DNA from: an uncultured Prevotella sp.
GTDB lineage: Bacteria > Bacteroidota > Bacteroidia > Bacteroidales > Bacteroidaceae
DNA length: 38,457 nucleotides
NCBI GenBank assembly: GCA_905235325.1
Contig: CAJOLE010000044.1
Coordinates: 1-38,457, forward strand
Direction of reading: 5' to 3'
Each line of letters begins with the position of its first letter. Position 1 is the first letter of the stretch. Position numbers and translations under genes: made by a program. Positions 16,801 to 23,786 of this stretch are shown one piece after another. The notes beneath the pieces are model-generated. The model was not told the origin of the DNA. It made no database searches and worked only from the letters and a program-made list of their open reading frames with translations.

Positions 16801-17350
16801 CGTCTCTGGCGGCGGCATCGGCCACGACCTCGAACTGACCATCGACGGCGCGATGGCCACCACCTACGTCGTGAACGACTACTTCCAGTACGACTTCGGC
16901 GACTACCGCAGCGGCTCGCTCAACTACAGCCTGCCGCAGCTCTCGCCCGGCCGCCACAAGCTGCTGTTCCGGGCCTGGGACGTGATGAACAACTCCTCGA
17001 CGGCCGAGCTGGAGTTCAACGTCGTCAAGGGGCTGGAGCCCTCCATCTTCAGCATCGACTGCACCAAGAACCCCGCCACGACCGAGACAACCTTCATCGT
17101 CACCCACGACCGCACGGGCTCGCAGGTAGACATCGAGATCGACATCTTCGACACCTCCGGCCGCCAGCTCTGGAACCACAGGCAGACGGGCATCTCGGAC
17201 GGACAGGCCTCCACCGTCACGTGGAATCTCACCACCAGCGGCGGCCACCGGCTCTCAACGGGCGTCTACCTCTACCGCGTCCGCCTCTCCTCGGAGGGCA
17301 GCTCGCAGGTCTCAAAAGCGAAGAAACTCATCATTTTACGCAATAAATAG
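13802..17350 (+). CDS. porU: Type IX secretion system sortase PorU
   Basis: An 1182-residue outer-surface protease-like sortase that removes the C-terminal sorting domain of type IX cargo proteins and attaches them to anionic LPS. A signal peptide covers residues 1-21 (LSVLLLLTGLCASAQ). The gingipain-like (C25) domain lies around residues 400-830. Its catalytic dyad is visible as His683 in MNYSGHGAAY and Cys716 in LTASCDIMPFDG. The end GVYLYRVRLSSEG resembles a type IX CTD, which PorU itself keeps. porV, whose product works with PorU in the attachment complex, follows after 24 nt. No CTD cargo gene lies in the window. Confidence 0.95.
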   Translation: MNIRRLTLSVLLLLTGLCASAQEFFNLTAPEVRIDSVLPLFTYVRELGAGYADSTYTVTIEYPEFIDMSATDVARLGKITDKPLPPMPDIRQYIGVSRKRGTLFVAFTPIVCREGKLQKLVSFMLKVEASPVAAARSQSAPRPSAPARSQSVLATGRWAKISVPETGVYQLTADLVRKAGFTDINKVKIYGYGGALQPERLTADYLSATDDLKEVATCSVGGRRLFYAVGPVGWSDNTSTVRTRNPYSDYGCYFLTENDSTALTVSEEQFKADHYPTPNDYHSLSEVDDYSWYHGGRNLYDSRLFGSGVQRTYRLAAPEGSKGRLTVVLSHDAPFTASVLVNGQEVGTVTVTSSPDRYSRAAVTTKTFDIDDQLLADNTVIIRQNSGSNLRLDYLSLCFDTPRAWPDLTAAGIPVPQYVYNITNQNHHADTAADMVIIIPTTQKLLGQAQRLKAYHEEKDSLRVRIVPADELYNEFSSGTPDANAYRRYLKMLYDRAETDADMPRYLLLFGDGAWDNRMKTSDWKDTSPDDFLLCYESENSFSETDCYVTDDYFCLMDDGEGASLLVSDKSDIAVGRLSARTEDEARIMVDKTIGYMQNDNAGAWQNTLCFMGDDGDNNRHMRDAETVATMVGELHPALNVKKIYWDAYERQSSSTGFSYPDVTKLIRQQMQQGALMMNYSGHGAAYTLSHEQVLHLTDFQTPNSLRLPLWLTASCDIMPFDGQEENIGETCMLNPQGGAVAFFGTTRTVYAQYNGYMNRAYTRYVLGRDAEGRRYTIGEAARLAKNLLMTPSAQGNDIGMDQTANKLQFTLLGDPALTLATPTLQMVVDSINGQPADGQTVQLQVGQTVSIAGHVVDAPTFNGVVTLTMKDVEQVITGRLNNTTEATTPMTFKDRPSTLYQGSDSVRQGRFKVRFALPKDISYAEGNGLITLYALSADRQQEAHGYNTNCSLCSGDATATDGIGPNIYCYLNTTSFTNGDDVNATPLFHAELYDNDGINVSGGGIGHDLELTIDGAMATTYVVNDYFQYDFGDYRSGSLNYSLPQLSPGRHKLLFRAWDVMNNSSTAELEFNVVKGLEPSIFSIDCTKNPATTETTFIVTHDRTGSQVDIEIDIFDTSGRQLWNHRQTGISDGQASTVTWNLTTSGGHRLSTGVYLYRVRLSSEGSSQVSKAKKLIILRNK

Positions 17351-17374
17351 CAGGATAACCGCGTTATTAAGGAG

Positions 17375-18541
17375 ATGAAAACAAGAAAACTCATATTTGC
17401 CGCCGCCTGTCTGCTGTGCTGCGGCGGTGCCGCAGCCGACGACGACAAGCTGAACACCTTCAACCCCGTGGAGCACGCCGTCATCAGCGAGACCATCGCA
17501 CCCGATGCACGCAGTGCCGGCATGGGCGACGTCGGCGCAGCCACCGACCCCGACGTCAACTCACAGTACTGGAACCCCGCCAAGTACCCCTTCTGCATCA
17601 GCCGCGCAGGCGTGGCTCTGAACTACACGCCCTGGCTCCGCCAGCTCGTCAACGACATCGACCTGGCCTACGTCGCAGGCTACTACCGCATCGGCGACTA
17701 CTCAGCCATCTCGGGCTCGCTGCGATACTTCTCGCTCGGCGAGGTGTACACCGACTACGAGAACAGCGACATGACCGTCAACCCCTACGAGATGTCGCTC
17801 GACGCTGCCTACTCGCTCATGCTCAGCGAGACCTTCTCCATAGCGGCCGCCATACGCTGGATCTACAGCGACCTGCGCTTCGACTACAGCGAGGACTCCA
17901 AGCCTGCCTCGGCCTTCGCCGCCGATCTGGCCATGTACTATAACAACTACGTGATGCTGGGCAGCCGCGAGTGCCAGCTGGGACTGGGCATGAACATCCG
18001 TAACATCGGCTCGAAGATCAGCTACTACGGCGACGAGGAAAGCCAGTTCATACCGGCCAACCTGCGCGTGGGCGCCTCGCTCATGGTGCCCGTCGACGAG
18101 TATAACCGCTTCACGATCACTGCCGACGCCAACAAGCTGCTCGTGCCCACCGTGCCCCGGCAGGAGGAGGGCGAGAGCAACTCGGAGTATCAGGACCGCG
18201 TGAGGCGCGAGTACAGCGACGTCGGCTCTATCAAGGGCATCTTCCAGAGCTTCAGCGATGCACCCGACGGCTTCAAGGAGGAGCTCGACGAGATACAGTG
18301 GTCGGTGGGTGCCGAGTACGTCTACCACGACCAGTTCTCGCTGCGCGCCGGCTACCACCACCAGGCCGAGTCGAAGGGCAACCTGAAGTACTTCACCATC
18401 GGCGGCGGCTTCCGCATGAGCGTCTTCTCGCTCGACGTGGGCTACGTCATCTCTACTGCCCGCACCAACCCTCTCGACCAGACGCTGCGATTCACCCTCG
18501 CCTTCGACATGGACGGCATCAAAGACTTGTTCAGGAAGTAA
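17375..18541 (+). CDS. porV: Type IX secretion outer-membrane protein PorV
   Basis: A 388-residue FadL-like outer-membrane barrel that receives type IX cargo from the translocon and passes it to PorU. It begins with a signal peptide (LIFAAACLLCCGGAAA) followed by the family's N-terminal motif DARSAGMGDVGAATDPDVNS and QYWNPAKYPF. Alternating beta-strands run to the end, TLRFTLAFDMDGIKDLF. The start ATG 17375 has an unusually good purine-rich ribosome site, AAGGAG, directly before it. The 3' end is followed within 3 nt by the GC-rich repeat described at 18544. Confidence 0.94.
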   Translation: MKTRKLIFAAACLLCCGGAAADDDKLNTFNPVEHAVISETIAPDARSAGMGDVGAATDPDVNSQYWNPAKYPFCISRAGVALNYTPWLRQLVNDIDLAYVAGYYRIGDYSAISGSLRYFSLGEVYTDYENSDMTVNPYEMSLDAAYSLMLSETFSIAAAIRWIYSDLRFDYSEDSKPASAFAADLAMYYNNYVMLGSRECQLGLGMNIRNIGSKISYYGDEESQFIPANLRVGASLMVPVDEYNRFTITADANKLLVPTVPRQEEGESNSEYQDRVRREYSDVGSIKGIFQSFSDAPDGFKEELDEIQWSVGAEYVYHDQFSLRAGYHHQAESKGNLKYFTIGGGFRMSVFSLDVGYVISTARTNPLDQTLRFTLAFDMDGIKDLFRK

Positions 18542-18543
18542 AA

Positions 18544-18617
18544 AACCCACCCCCGGCCCCCTCCCCGAGGGAGGGGGGAAAACCCACCCCTGGCCCCTCC
18601 CTGAGGGAGGGGGGGGA
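18544..18617 (+). repeat. GC-rich interspersed repeat, left of the DUF559 domain (two tandem units)
   Basis: Two tandem units of about 35 nt begin with AACCCACCCCCGGCC and AACCCACCCCTGGCC and each ends in a CTCCC..GAGGGAGGGGG palindrome. The first unit (18544-18578) is the reverse complement, with few mismatches, of 19068-19101 on the other side of the DUF559 domain. It starts 2 nt after the porV stop codon. Confidence 0.8.
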
Positions 18618-18631
18618 AATGTGATTAAGGT

Positions 18632-19573
18632 ATGAAGAAACGATATGAGACTACTGATGCAGCTACCTATGGGCTGTTGATAGAGAGGGCGCGCTGGATG
18701 CGCAGTAACCCTACTGAGGCCGAAAGAGTGTTGTGGCAATATCTTTCGGGCGAGAAACTGGCTGGAGTACATTTCCGTCGCCAGCATCCTGTTTTAGGAT
18801 ATATTCCCGACTTTGTAAGCCTGAGGCATCGGCTGATAATTGAGATTGATGGAGGCTATCATTTTGAGGGCGAGCAACCCGAAAAGGACGCTGAGCGTAC
18901 ATGCTATCTCAACGAAGAAGGCTACGAGATACTGCGCTTCACCAATGACGAGGTTATAGGTAATATAGACGATGTGTTAGAACAGATTACCGATGCAATC
19001 AAAGACCGCTCCCTCCCCCCCCTTGGGGAGGGGAAACCCACCCCCGGGGAGGCGCAGCGGTCGGGTTCCCCCCTCCCTTCGGGAGGGGCCGGGGGTGGGT
19101 TCCGTGTAGGCTTCGGCTACGACGTTCACCGCCTCGTCGAGGGCCGGGAACTGTGGATGGGGGGCATCCTCATCCCCTATGAGAAGGGCCTGCTCGGCCA
19201 CAGCGACGCCGACGTGCTGATACACGCCATCTGCGACGCCCTGCTCGGGGCCGCCAATATGCGCGACATCGGCTACCACTTCCCCGACACCGCCGCCGAG
19301 ACCGACGGCATGGACAGCAAAATCATCCTTGCTAAGACTATCGAACTGATAGCCCAAAAGGGCTACCGCTTCGTCAACCTCGACGCCACCATCTGCGCCG
19401 AGCGGCCCAAGATGAACCCCCACATCCCGCAGATGCAGCAGTGTCTGGCCGCCATTATCGGCACTGACCCCGACAACGTCTCAATCAAGGCCACCACCAC
19501 CGAGCGACTCGGATTCACCGGCCGCGAGGAGGGCATCTCGGCCTACGCCGTAGTACTTATCGAGCGCGACTGA
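18632..19573 (+). CDS. ispF: DUF559 (Vsr-like nuclease) domain fused to IspF
   Basis: A 313-residue two-domain protein. Residues 1-126 are a DUF559 domain (RSNPTEAERVLWQYL, then YIPDF with Asp60 and IIEIDGGYHF with Glu71 and Asp73), a PD-(D/E)xK-like nuclease fold with its acidic residues intact. Residues 127-156 (PLGEGKPTPG, GSPLPSGGAGGG) are a Gly/Pro linker encoded by interspersed repeat. Residues 157-313 are a complete 2-C-methyl-D-erythritol 2,4-cyclodiphosphate synthase of the MEP isoprenoid pathway, with metal ligands Asp164, His166 and His198 and the TTTERLGFTGR motif. The first IspF codon, normally ATG, is TTC at 19100-19102. No in-frame start lies between the linker and the metal ligands, so IspF can only be made as the fusion. 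Confidence 0.9.
   Translation: MKKRYETTDAATYGLLIERARWMRSNPTEAERVLWQYLSGEKLAGVHFRRQHPVLGYIPDFVSLRHRLIIEIDGGYHFEGEQPEKDAERTCYLNEEGYEILRFTNDEVIGNIDDVLEQITDAIKDRSLPPLGEGKPTPGEAQRSGSPLPSGGAGGGFRVGFGYDVHRLVEGRELWMGGILIPYEKGLLGHSDADVLIHAICDALLGAANMRDIGYHFPDTAAETDGMDSKIILAKTIELIAQKGYRFVNLDATICAERPKMNPHIPQMQQCLAAIIGTDPDNVSIKATTTERLGFTGREEGISAYAVVLIERD
19015..19101 (-). repeat. GC-rich interspersed repeat encoding the DUF559-IspF linker
   Basis: The distal part (19068-19101) is the inverted partner of 18544-18578: CCCCCCTCCCTTCGGG, then GGGGCCGGGGGTGGGTT. A further, rearranged part (19015-19055) has a CCTTGGGGAGG palindrome and another ACCCACCCCCGG. The repeat ends exactly before the second codon of the ancestral ispF, and its reading frame is open without stop codons. 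Confidence 0.8.
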
Positions 19574-19650
19574 ACCGACGACAGTGAAAACCATGCTCAG
19601 CCGACGGCCCGCGGCCAGTGCCTCGCTTTTCATCATCGCCATCGACAGCT

Positions 19651-19972
19651 CAAAACCCGCCGCCTTTTGCGTAAAACCCGCCGCTTTTTGCGCAAAACCC
19701 GCCCCCTTTTGAACATCCCACGCTGAGGAATCTTTCCTTTCTGCCTGCTCCCACGACGTCGGGTCAGGTGTCGGTTCAGGTGTCGGTTCCGGTGTCGCTT
19801 CTGCGCCTCCGAACGGCCTAAAGGCCCCCTTGGCGCCCCTTTCTTGCCGTCGATTCACGGTATATAGTTGTTATTTGTACTTTTTATCCTACACTTCCTA
19901 CACTTCCTACACCTAAAATTTTCGGGCAGGTGTAGGAAGTGTAGGGAGTGTAGGATGTCTCCCGCTATTCAT
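19651..19972 (-). repeat. Composite interspersed repeat, copy B (inverted)
   Basis: Read on the minus strand, it has a leader like that of copy C (ATTATGAATAGCGGGAGACA), the hairpin 19955-19887, the 26-nt block 19886-19861 identical to 543-568, three 12-nt units (19801-19766, AGGTGTCGGTTC on the plus strand) and three 21-nt units (19710-19651, cores like AAAACCCGCCGC on the plus strand). This is the same module order as copy A. It fills most of the gap between the DUF559-IspF gene and the symporter. 19574-19650 and 19973-20017 show nothing else. Confidence 0.8.
19887..19955 (-). repeat. Long hairpin of 9-nt units (copy B)
   Basis: Arms 19887-19914 and 19928-19955 are 28-nt inverted repeats with one mismatch and a 13-nt loop, the same arm and loop sizes as in copy A. 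The loop on the minus strand (GCCCGAAAATTTT) resembles the loop of copy A. Confidence 0.88.
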
Positions 19973-20017
19973 AATCAGGTAGTCCGAAATGTTGTAGTCC
20001 TCATTGAAAAGTCACAA

Positions 20018-20064
20018 CTTTTCTTAAAGAAAAGGCGGAAATTAGAAGAAAAACATTATCTTTG
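20018..20064 (+). promoter_or_regulatory. Promoter of the symporter, with upstream palindrome
   Basis: TATCTTTG (20057-20064) is a perfect -7 box only 9 nt before ATG 20074, so the transcript would have almost no leader. No TTG lies at -33. Instead the 17-nt palindrome CTTTTCTTAAAGAAAAG (20018-20034) is centred 31 bases upstream of the -7 box. The same palindrome core and spacing are found before recO. Confidence 0.6.
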
Positions 20065-20073
20065 CACTTGAAT

Positions 20074-21267
20074 ATGAAAAGACTTGGATTACTGCCGCGA
20101 ATAATTATCGCCATCGTGCTGGGGGTCATCATCGGGAATGTGCTGCCTGAAGGATGGGTGCGCATATTCGTGACGTTCAACTATGTGTTCAGCCAGTTCC
20201 TGGGGTTCCTCATCCCCCTCATCATCGTCGGACTGGTTACCCCGGCCGTTGCCGACATCGGAAAGGCCGCCGGCCGCCTGTTGCTGCTGACGGTAGGACT
20301 GGCATACGCCAACACCATCGTGGCCGGACTGCTGGGCTATGCTACAGGCTCGATGCTCTTTCCGATGCTTATCGACACAAACGTCGCGATGGCGATAGAT
20401 AAGGCAGAGGCGCTGAAACCCTACTTCCAACTGGACATCCCCGCCATTCTCGACGTGATGGCCGCATTGGTAAGCTCCTTCGTGGTGGGCATCGGCATCG
20501 CTTACACCGACTCGCCGACGCTGAAAAAGGGATTCGCGGAGTTTCGGACCATCATCGAGAAGACCATCCAGACGGCCATCATCCCCCTACTTCCGCTCTA
20601 CATCTTCGGCATCTTCCTCAGCATGACCTTTACGGGTGAAGCTTACCGCATGATCGTGGTGTTCGCCAAGATTATCGGCATCATCTTTGTGCTGCACATC
20701 CTGATCATCGCGTATGAATACCTGATTGCAGGCAGTATTTCAAGGAAGAACCCCCTGCGACTGCTGGTGAATATGGTGCCGGCCTATCTCACCGCCTTAG
20801 GCACCTCGTCGAGCGCCGCTACCATACCCGTCACCCTGGAACAGACAAAGAAGAACGGGGTGAGCGATGAAATAGCGAGTTTCTGCGTGCCACTCTGCGC
20901 CACCATCCACATTGCAGGCTCGATGATGAAGATTACCTGCTGTGCCCTTACCGTCTGCCTCATAGACGGCCTGCCCCACGACCTGCCGCTGTTCCTCCAT
21001 TTCATCATGCTACTGGGCGTCTGCATGGTGGCGGCTCCAGGCGTGCCGGGCGGAGCGGCAATGGCGGCACTGGGTCCCCTTGCCGGCGTGCTGGGATTCA
21101 TGCCAGAGGCGCAGGCCCTCATCATCGCCCTCTACATCGCCATGGACTCCTTCGGCACGGCCTGCAACGTGACCGGCGACGGTGCCCTTGCCGTCATCAT
21201 CGACAAATTACACGGCGGCAGAAACGCAAACAATAAGGCACAGAACCGTAGGAGGGGTGGGCTGTGA
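20074..21267 (+). CDS. Dicarboxylate/amino acid:cation symporter (DAACS family)
   Basis: A 397-residue integral inner-membrane transporter of the glutamate transporter family, which couples uptake of an acidic amino acid or C4-dicarboxylate to Na+ or H+. About eight transmembrane segments are visible, the first at LLPRIIIAIVLGVIIGNVLP. The family re-entrant loop and substrate-binding motifs are present: the serine-rich ALGTSSSAATIPVT, the PGVPGGAAMAALG loop and MDSFGTACNVTGDGA. ATG 20074 is preferred over TTG 20062, which lies inside the -7 box. The substrate is not certain. It stands alone between a repeat tract and the DUF4254 promoter. Confidence 0.92.
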   Translation: MKRLGLLPRIIIAIVLGVIIGNVLPEGWVRIFVTFNYVFSQFLGFLIPLIIVGLVTPAVADIGKAAGRLLLLTVGLAYANTIVAGLLGYATGSMLFPMLIDTNVAMAIDKAEALKPYFQLDIPAILDVMAALVSSFVVGIGIAYTDSPTLKKGFAEFRTIIEKTIQTAIIPLLPLYIFGIFLSMTFTGEAYRMIVVFAKIIGIIFVLHILIIAYEYLIAGSISRKNPLRLLVNMVPAYLTALGTSSSAATIPVTLEQTKKNGVSDEIASFCVPLCATIHIAGSMMKITCCALTVCLIDGLPHDLPLFLHFIMLLGVCMVAAPGVPGGAAMAALGPLAGVLGFMPEAQALIIALYIAMDSFGTACNVTGDGALAVIIDKLHGGRNANNKAQNRRRGGL

Positions 21268-21330
21268 CTCTGTCCATTCGCTCCAACTTACTTTTTTATC
21301 AGTATTATAATGAAATAATTATTGTTTTAG

Positions 21331-21361
21331 TTGCAAATATGGAAAACTTTCTGTAGCTTTG
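21331..21361 (+). promoter_or_regulatory. Promoter of the DUF4254-GT9-rubredoxin unit
   Basis: TTG 21331-21333, a spacer of 20 and TAGCTTTG 21354-21361 match the consensus fully. Because TTG 21331 is the promoter -33 element, it cannot be the start codon of the long open frame that runs through it. This helps to show that the DUF4254 gene is frameshifted. Confidence 0.8.
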
Positions 21362-21391
21362 CAGAGAAAATTAAAACAAAAGGAGAAAAGC

Positions 21392-21993
21392 ATGTCATTT
21401 ACAGACCAAGCAAACAACATAAGCAGGCCATCAACGACTATCACCTGACAGACAACGTTGACACGCCCGTCAGAAACCCCTATGAGCGTGACTCCATAGA
21501 GTACTCGCTTTACATGAAATGCTGGATTGACACCGTCCAGTGGCACTTCGAAGACATTATCCGCGACCCGCACATCGACCCCATCGAGGCCCTGTCGCTG
21601 AAGAGGCGCATCGACCGCAGCAACCAGGACCGTACTGACCTTGTGGAGCAGATCGACACTTACTTCCGCCATGTCTATAGTAACGTGAAGCCCCTGCCGG
21701 AGGCACGGCTCAACACCGAGAGCCCTGCATGGGCCATCGACCGTCTGAGCATTCTCGCACTGAAAATCTACCACATGCAGGAGCAGGTGCAGCGCACCGA
21801 CGCCACCGATGAACACCGCCAGCGCTGTCAGGCCAAGCTCGACGTACTGCTGGAACAGCAGAAAGACCTGTCGGCAGCCATTGACCAGCTCCTTGACGAC
21901 ATCGAGGCCGGGCGCATCTATATGAAGGTGTACAGGCAGATGAAGATGTACAACGACCCGTCGACTAACCCCATCTTGTACCAGAAGAAGTGA
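21392..21993 (+). pseudogene. DUF4254 family protein with a frameshift near the start
   Basis: The likely start is ATG 21392, with a good AAAGGAG site 7-8 nt before it, giving MSFTDQANNI. After about ten codons that frame closes at a TGA. In another frame the family sequence continues without a break from KQAINDYHLTDNVD through RNPYERDSIEY, SWI-like KCWIDTVQWHFEDIIRDP, KRRIDRSNQDRTDLVEQID and INTESPAWAIDRLSIL-like sequence to TGA 21993. A loss of one or four bases near 21420 explains this. The rest (about 190 residues) is intact. The alternative is a sequencing error, or initiation at a non-standard codon. DUF4254 genes typically lie before a GT9 gene, as here. Their function is unknown. Confidence 0.8.
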
Positions 21994-23060
21994 AACGGGA
22001 GCATATTCTCATCATACGCTTCTCGGCCATGGGCGATGTGGCTATGACGGTGCCTGTGATCTACTCTCTGGCTAAACAATACCCTGACGTGCGCATCACG
22101 GTATTGAGCAGGGGCTTTGCCCGGGCTTTCTTCGAAGACTTGGCACCCAACGTCGACTTCATGGAAGCCGACCTGAAGAAGGAGTATCACGGCGTACGCG
22201 GGCTCAATGCGCTCTATCGCCGCCTTACGGCCAAGCAGTTCACCAAGATAGCCGACCTGCACAATGTGCTGCGTTCGGAATACCTGCGTATGCGCTTCAA
22301 CATGGGCCGATACCGCGTTGAGCACCTCGACAAGCACCGCCGTGAACGCCGGATGCTTACGGCCTATAACAACAAGGTGCGACTGCAGCTGAAGACGCCT
22401 TTCGAAAACTATGCCGACGTCCTGAGCCGTTTAGGATATCCCGTCACGATGGAGTTTACGTCGCTCTTCCCGCCAGAAGGCGGCAACCTGAATATGCTGC
22501 CTGCCATCGTCGGCCCCAAGAAGAGCTTTGAACAGTGGATTGGCATCGCACCGACGGCTGCTCACCCCGGCAAGACCTATCCCACTGACCGCACACGACA
22601 GGTCATCCGTCAGTTGCAGCAGAAATACCCCAAGGCCCGGTTCTTCCTCTTCGGCCAGGGCAGGGAGGAGGAACGGCTGTTCACCGCATGGTGCCAGGAA
22701 GTGCCGCGCTGCATTTACGTCAGTAAGCACCTGGAAAACATGCACCAGGAACTCATACTGATGAGCCATCTCGACGTCATGCTCTCCATGGACTCGTCGA
22801 ACATGCACTTGGCGTCGCTCACGGCTACACCCGTGGTCAGCGTCTGGGGAGCCACACACCCGTGTGCCGGATTCGTGGGGTGGAACCAGCCGCCGGAGAA
22901 TGCTATACAGGCTGACCTCGACTGCCGTCCATGCAGCATTTACGGCAACAAAGCCTGCCGACGAGGCGACTTGGCCTGCATGGACCTCATCAATCCCGAA
23001 CAGATTACCGAGAGAATAGAACAGATTATTAACCAAAAGTCAAACAGTCAAACAGTATGA
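21990..23060 (+). CDS. Glycosyltransferase family 9 (LPS heptosyltransferase-like)
   Basis: A 356-residue GT-B fold cytoplasmic glycosyltransferase that would add a sugar, probably a heptose or related residue, to the lipopolysaccharide core. Features are the N-terminal [19 protein letters not shown] nucleotide-fold start, [16 protein letters not shown] in the centre and the donor-site [31 protein letters not shown] 21990 is the start; it overlaps the DUF4254 stop as GTGA, so translation depends on the upstream gene, which is frameshifted. Its stop overlaps the rubredoxin start as ATGA. Confidence 0.9.
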   Translation: MKREHILIIRFSAMGDVAMTVPVIYSLAKQYPDVRITVLSRGFARAFFEDLAPNVDFMEADLKKEYHGVRGLNALYRRLTAKQFTKIADLHNVLRSEYLRMRFNMGRYRVEHLDKHRRERRMLTAYNNKVRLQLKTPFENYADVLSRLGYPVTMEFTSLFPPEGGNLNMLPAIVGPKKSFEQWIGIAPTAAHPGKTYPTDRTRQVIRQLQQKYPKARFFLFGQGREEERLFTAWCQEVPRCIYVSKHLENMHQELILMSHLDVMLSMDSSNMHLASLTATPVVSVWGATHPCAGFVGWNQPPENAIQADLDCRPCSIYGNKACRRGDLACMDLINPEQITERIEQIINQKSNSQTV

Positions 23061-23215
23061 AAAAGTATGTATGCGACGTATGCGGATACGTCTACGACCC
23101 CGAAGCAGGCGACCCCGACAGCGGCATCGAGCCCGGCACGGCCTTTGAAGACATTCCCGAAGACTGGGTGTGCCCCATCTGCGGAGTAGGCAAGGGTGAC
23201 TTCTCGGCCGAGTAA
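23057..23215 (+). CDS. Rubredoxin
   Basis: A 52-residue small electron-transfer protein. Its four iron ligands are in two CxxC pairs, Cys6 and Cys9 in [11 protein letters not shown] and Cys39 and Cys42 in [13 protein letters not shown]. Size, spacing and the [10 protein letters not shown] motif are textbook. The start ATG overlaps the stop of the glycosyltransferase as ATGA, so it is translated from the same message. In anaerobes rubredoxin feeds electrons to rubrerythrin or similar oxygen-defence enzymes, but no such partner is adjacent. Confidence 0.97.
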   Translation: MKKYVCDVCGYVYDPEAGDPDSGIEPGTAFEDIPEDWVCPICGVGKGDFSAE

Positions 23216-23217
23216 CG

Positions 23218-23751
23218 TCAGGTCAGCAGCAGCTGTTCGGCAAACTGATAGATGACGATGCCGGCCGTGACGCTGACGTTCATCGAATGTTTCGTGCCGA
23301 GCTGCGGTATTTCCAGACAACCGTCACTGGCATCCACCACGTCCTGGTGGACGCCTTTTACTTCGTTGCCGAAGACGACGGCATACTTCTGCCCACGCTC
23401 TGCACGGAAGCGGTGAAGCTTCGTCGAGTGCTCCACCTGCTCAACGCTGTAGACCGTATAACCGTCGGTCTTCAGCTGACTGACTGCTGCCTGCGCCGTG
23501 GGGAAATAGCGCCAGCTGACGCTGTCTTCGGCTCCGAGGGCCGTCTTGTGGATTTCTGCCATCGGCGGCGTCGACGTTATGCCACACAGGTAAACTGCCT
23601 CCACCCTGAACGTGTCTGCCGTACGGAACACGCTGCCGACGTTGTGCATCGACCGCACATCGTCGAGCACCACCACCAAGGGCAGCTTCTCGGCCTCACG
23701 GAACTCCTCTACCGTCAGCCGCTCCATCTCTATAGTCCTTACTTTCCTCAT
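23218..23751 (-). CDS. TrmH/SpoU family RNA 2'-O-methyltransferase
   Basis: A 177-residue SPOUT-class methyltransferase that transfers a methyl group from S-adenosylmethionine to a ribose 2'-OH of tRNA or rRNA. The three SpoU motifs are present: DDVRSMHNVGSVFRTAD, then VVFGNEVKGV and SMNVSVTAGIVIYQF. It has only the catalytic domain with a short N-terminal extension; the RNA target cannot be assigned. It is convergent with the rubredoxin gene (2-nt gap) and 35 nt downstream of the ABC ATPase gene, with which it is probably cotranscribed. Confidence 0.9.
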   Translation of the reverse strand: MRKVRTIEMERLTVEEFREAEKLPLVVVLDDVRSMHNVGSVFRTADTFRVEAVYLCGITSTPPMAEIHKTALGAEDSVSWRYFPTAQAAVSQLKTDGYTVYSVEQVEHSTKLHRFRAERGQKYAVVFGNEVKGVHQDVVDASDGCLEIPQLGTKHSMNVSVTAGIVIYQFAEQLLLT

Positions 23752-23786
23752 TCCTGAATCGCGTTATTGACAGCTCGTCATCTTTA

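Noticed and set aside
19868..20071. Small ORF over the hairpin (LLFVLFILHFLHFLHL...GRCRKCREC), with a similar ORF in copy A on the minus strand
   Set aside because: The similarity follows from the shared DNA repeat, whose 9-nt units keep any frame open. The start is a TTG with no ribosome site, and copies A and B diverge after the hairpin.
21331..21391. TTG 21331 as start of the DUF4254 open frame
   Set aside because: This TTG is the -33 element of a consensus promoter, so the codon lies upstream of the transcription start.
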